This document shows positions 61,308-64,000 of a stretch of 64,000 nucleotides of DNA, piece after piece. Source of the DNA: JBQLZQ01 sp052168355 (GTDB lineage: Bacteria; Pseudomonadota; Alphaproteobacteria; DSM-16000; Inquilinaceae). The position numbers were made by a program, and so were the translations under genes. Where the stretch lies: positions 124,001 to 188,000 of the forward strand of contig JBQLZQ010000056.1 of NCBI GenBank assembly GCA_052168355.1, given 5' to 3'. How positions within the stretch are numbered: the stretch's first letter is position 1; each line of letters starts with the position of its first letter. The notes below the pieces were generated by a model. The model did no database searches and was not told the DNA's origin. It saw only the letters and a list, made by a program, of their open reading frames with translations.

Positions 61308-62414
61308 TCAGGAGCCAGAGCGGTTCAGGAGGTTTGCGGCGTCGAGTTTCGCCCAGTCGAAGGTCACGCCCGTTCCGGGCACGTCCGGAGCGAGGGCGCG
61401 GTGGTCTTTCAGGACAAGCGGACGGATTGTGTACTGATCGATCGGGAAGGAGTGCACCTCGATCCATCCGTCGCCAGAGTGCCCCGACACCAGGGAGACA
61501 TGCAGTTCCTGCATCCCGTGACTGCACACCGTCACGCCGTGCGCATCCGCCAGTTCGGCGGCCTGAAGCCAGCCGGTGATGCCGCCGCAGTTCGAGGCGT
61601 CCGGCTGAATGAAGCTCAGCTTGGACTGGTCCAGCGCGTAACGAAATTCGTGGATCGTGTGCAGGTTTTCGCCCATCGCCAGAGGCATGCCCGTGGCATC
61701 CGCGATGGTGGCATAGCCGGCATAGTCGTCGGGGATCGTCGGTTCCTCGAACCAAGTCAAGTCATAGGGCTCAAAGGCACGCGCGGCGGCGATCGCCTGC
61801 TCGATGCTCATCGAATAGTTCGCATCCACCATGAAGGTCGCGTCCGGCCCGATCAGGTTGCGCACGGCCCCGACCCGCGCGACATCCTCGGCCAGCGTCG
61901 GCCGGCCGACCTTGATCTTGACCGCATCGAACCCTCGGTCCAGGTGGCCGCGAACGCTGTGCAGCAGCTTTGACAGCGGAAAGCCGAGATCAATGCCGCC
62001 GCAATAGGCGCGGCAGGTTTGCGACGCACCGCCCGCCATTTTCCACAACGGCTGCCCGGTGCGCTTGCCGCGCAGGTCCCACAGCGCAATATCCACCGCC
62101 GCGATGGCGAACGAGGCGATGCCGCCACGCCCGACATAGTGGACGTGCCACTGCATCTCATCATGCAGCGCCTCGACATCGCCCGCGTCCCGCCCGGTCA
62201 GAAACGGTGTCAGATCGCGCCGGATCATGGCGGCAATCGCGTGCCCACCCCTGCCGCCGGTATAGGTATAGCCCGTGCCCTCGGACCCGTCCTCCAGCCG
62301 GACGGTCGCCGTCACAAGCTGAAAGAAATGGTGGTCGCCGTGCTTGGCATCGACCAGCACCTCGGCCAGGGGAATGTGAAACAGGCGCGCCTCGACAGCG
62401 GCAATCCCGCTCAT
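61308..62414 (-). CDS. Enolase-superfamily protein (mandelate racemase/muconate lactonizing subgroup)
   Basis: About 368 residues. It carries the Lys-x-Lys motif (VKIKVG), metal ligands Asp in MVDANYS, Glu in WFEEPTIPDD and Glu in AMGENLHT, then Asp in QPDASNCGG and His in CSHGMQELH. This fits a dehydratase or racemase of sugar acids. ATG at 62414 matches the usual family N-terminus; ATG at 62501 with AAGG upstream would add 29 atypical residues. It is convergent with rhmD and transcribed alone. The substrate is unknown. Confidence 0.85.
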   Translation of the reverse strand: MSGIAAVEARLFHIPLAEVLVDAKHGDHHFFQLVTATVRLEDGSEGTGYTYTGGRGGHAIAAMIRRDLTPFLTGRDAGDVEALHDEMQWHVHYVGRGGIASFAIAAVDIALWDLRGKRTGQPLWKMAGGASQTCRAYCGGIDLGFPLSKLLHSVRGHLDRGFDAVKIKVGRPTLAEDVARVGAVRNLIGPDATFMVDANYSMSIEQAIAAARAFEPYDLTWFEEPTIPDDYAGYATIADATGMPLAMGENLHTIHEFRYALDQSKLSFIQPDASNCGGITGWLQAAELADAHGVTVCSHGMQELHVSLVSGHSGDGWIEVHSFPIDQYTIRPLVLKDHRALAPDVPGTGVTFDWAKLDAANLLNRSGS

Positions 62415-62523
62415 GACGTCGCGGCCGCCGGAATCGACCCCGTCGCACCCGCCCGACGGGACACAGACGAATGCCTTGGCACGGTTGACCTCAAGCTCCA
62501 TCACGGTCGCCTTCGATCAGGTG

Positions 62524-62778
62524 ACTACCACCGGCTGGGCCACATGGCCATTCTTCCCGATCGTTCCGGTCTTCCGCGTGACCACGCTTGTCCATCTGGT
62601 GGTGGTCGATCTCGTCGCCAACCTCGCGCTTGCGGCGATCACGGGTTCGGCAACCGCGCAAATGGCGGTCTACATCGACAGCCTGCGGCTGATGGATGCG
62701 ATCAGCGGTGACGACATCACCCGCATTCCTCTCGATCACGCTTTTTTCGCGCGCGCTTCGGGAATCCCTACGGAGTGA
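62524..62778 (+). pseudogene. Orphan coding-like fragment, possibly the 3' end of a broken gene
   Basis: An open stretch ending at TGA 62778 with strong G/C third positions, reading GWATWPFFPIVPVFRVTTL, then a hydrophobic run (VVVDLVANLALAAITG) and SLRLMDAISGDDITRIPLDH. The composition looks like real protein, but upstream it runs into the start of the minus-strand gene and shows no ribosome site or family N-terminus. I do not recognise it. A degraded gene tail is more likely than a small intact protein. Confidence 0.4.
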
Positions 62779-63150
62779 TCCATCGGCCATCTTGGCGGTG
62801 ACGGTCGAGCATCCGCACGCAGCCGCATAACCTGATTTGCCAGTCAAATGGGGTGGGCTGCTCGTTCCAACAGCTCAGGGGTCATGCGGCCGTGGGCGGA
62901 CAACGCGCCATTGCCGTTCAAGCAGCGAGACCACCGCGGACCGCGGCTCAGAAGTTACCGCGACGGGCGCCACGACCGACACGCACTCGCCATCCAATCA
63001 ATTTTTGAAACTACGTTCCATATTTGTGGACCCCCACCTTTGACGCTGTTACCCTGGCGATACATGAGATCACCCCGGGAACCGCGATCATCCGGCTATT
63101 CCCATCACATCGCGCCGCAGATTGGCTGCGGCTATCGTCAGGATATGCCG
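62779..63150. other. 372-bp gap upstream of the aldolase gene
   Basis: No convincing gene on either strand. The stretch from 62990 to 63030 is AT-richer (caatcaatttttgaaacta) and could hold the promoter for the gene at 63151. No hairpin or repeat stands out. Confidence 0.4.
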
Positions 63151-64000
63151 ATGACACGTATGCGCTACAAGGGCGTTTATCCCATCCTTTACAGCTTCTT
63201 CGATCGCGATGGCCGTCTCGACCGGGAGTTGATGCGCCGGCAGACCGACGCCTGTCTACGGGCGGGAGCGGAAGGCATCGTGGTTCTCGGAATCGTCACC
63301 GAGGTCAACAAGCTTGACCTTGGCGAGAGACGCCAGATCGTCGACTGGGTCGGCGAAGACATCGCCGGACGGGTTCCCTATGGGGTGACCGTCGCCGAGC
63401 CCAGCGTTCCGGGACAGATCGCCTTCGCCAAGGCCGCTTTTGGAGCCGGCGCCGACTTCGTCGTCCTGCAGCCGCCCCTGATCCGTGGCCTCGGCGACGC
63501 CGCCTTCCTGCGGTTCTTCGGTGCCGTGGCCGATGCCCTGGACGGCACGGTTGCCGTTCAGAACAATCCGGTCAACCTGGATGTCGCCCTGTCGAGCGCC
63601 TCGCTGGTGTCGCTGGTGCGCAACCACGCCAACATCACCGTGCTCAAGGCCGAAGGTCCGGCGATCGCGGTGGCCGAGGTGACCGACCTGCTGGGCGACC
63701 AGGTCGATTATTTCGCAGGCCGCCAGGGCATCGAGCTTTTCACCAGCATCCGCAGCGGTGTCCGCGGCCTTATCCCCTCGCCGGATGCCTTCGATGTGCA
63801 GGTCGAAATCCTGCGGCAGGCCTTGTCCGGCGATCCGCGCCAACGGCGCGAGGCCGAACGGCGCCATCAGGCGCTACTTCCCCTCATCGCCTTTATGACC
63901 CAGTCGATCCCGGCGATGCTGTATTATGGCAAGCTGCTGACGGCCAGGCGGATGGGAATCGACGCGATCCATGTCCGCGAACCGTCGATTGAGCCGACGG
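63151..64000 (+). CDS. DHDPS/KDG-aldolase-family protein (cut by window edge)
   Basis: At least 283 residues; the frame is open at the right edge. A dihydrodipicolinate-synthase-type TIM barrel: GVYPILYSFFDRDGRLD at the start, GIVTEVNKLDLGER where the family has its GTTGE-like loop, QNNPVNLD where the catalytic Tyr region usually is (Tyr appears replaced by Gln), and the Schiff-base Lys in VLKAEGP. It probably cleaves or dehydrates a 2-keto-3-deoxy sugar acid to pyruvate plus an aldehyde, suiting the products of the dehydratases nearby. ATG at 63151 has AGGA 7 bases upstream; ATG at 63145 is possible. Confidence 0.85.
   Translation, partial: MTRMRYKGVYPILYSFFDRDGRLDRELMRRQTDACLRAGAEGIVVLGIVTEVNKLDLGERRQIVDWVGEDIAGRVPYGVTVAEPSVPGQIAFAKAAFGAGADFVVLQPPLIRGLGDAAFLRFFGAVADALDGTVAVQNNPVNLDVALSSASLVSLVRNHANITVLKAEGPAIAVAEVTDLLGDQVDYFAGRQGIELFTSIRSGVRGLIPSPDAFDVQVEILRQALSGDPRQRREAERRHQALLPLIAFMTQSIPAMLYYGKLLTARRMGIDAIHVREPSIEPT

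Noticed and set aside
62491..62847. Minus-strand open frame of 118 codons
   Set aside because: It opposes the codon-biased fragment at 62524-62778 and has Arg/His/Asp-rich antisense composition.

Overview
The window is GC-rich, densely packed bacterial DNA. Codons favour G/C at the third position, and genes are chained by 4-8 bp ATGA/GTGA overlaps. The protein families suggest an aerobic alphaproteobacterium: a Rhodobacter-type ferredoxin-NADP reductase, FCD-type GntR regulators, RbsABC, MalK-type and TauT-type importers, L-rhamnonate dehydratase and a soluble aldose dehydrogenase. I would not name an order. No rRNA, tRNA, CRISPR array, integrase or insertion sequence was seen.

Region 1 (1-11044) is a heterocycle-degradation locus. 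A minus-strand operon, read from 7982 leftward, encodes an FAD subunit, an iron-sulfur/molybdenum hydroxylase, a 6-hydroxynicotinate reductase-like protein, a UPF0280 protein, two tandem AA_synth-family paralogues and a MarR regulator, followed by a membrane protein cut by the window edge. A ferredoxin-NADP reductase (8071-8889) and a divergent enamidase (9102-10280) complete a nicotinate route of the type first described in the fermenter Eubacterium barkeri. Two near-identical inverted repeats precede the FAD-subunit and reductase genes. A GntR gene closes the region.

Region 2 (11233-22854) is a sugar or polyol locus. It has a TIM-barrel isomerase, a Gfo/Idh dehydrogenase, an ABC importer with two complementary degenerate ATPases (GlpS/GlpT-like), a small membrane protein, a PfkB kinase, an epimerase and a periplasmic aldose dehydrogenase.

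Region 3 (23419-36574) joins a solute-binding-fold protein without a signal peptide, an IclR regulator, a fused class I CoA-transferase-like protein, an RbsABC-type importer, an SDR, a CaiB-type CoA-transferase, a crotonase, a mutarotase-like protein and an SMP-30 lactonase. I know of no described pathway that combines sugar-type import with these CoA enzymes; it is the best candidate here for an undescribed system.

Region 4 (36658-44388) is a MalK-type sugar importer followed by two enolase-superfamily dehydratases flanking an RraA-family protein. Region 5 (44484-52050) is a minus-strand TauT/SsuABC-type importer with two different permeases, an oxalate-CoA-ligase-like enzyme, a ketopantoate-reductase-like enzyme and a GntR gene, with an acylpyruvase-like FAH hydrolase divergent from it. 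Region 6 (52106-64000) is a non-phosphorylative 6-deoxyhexose locus: an RbsABC-type importer and aldo-keto reductase on the minus strand, diverging from a lactonase, GntR, L-rhamnose mutarotase and L-rhamnonate dehydratase. Another enolase-superfamily gene, an orphan coding fragment and a DHDPS-family aldolase cut by the right edge follow.

A shared structural theme is that all five exported solute-binding-protein genes are followed within 8-25 bp by a strong hairpin, four of them at an internal operon junction.
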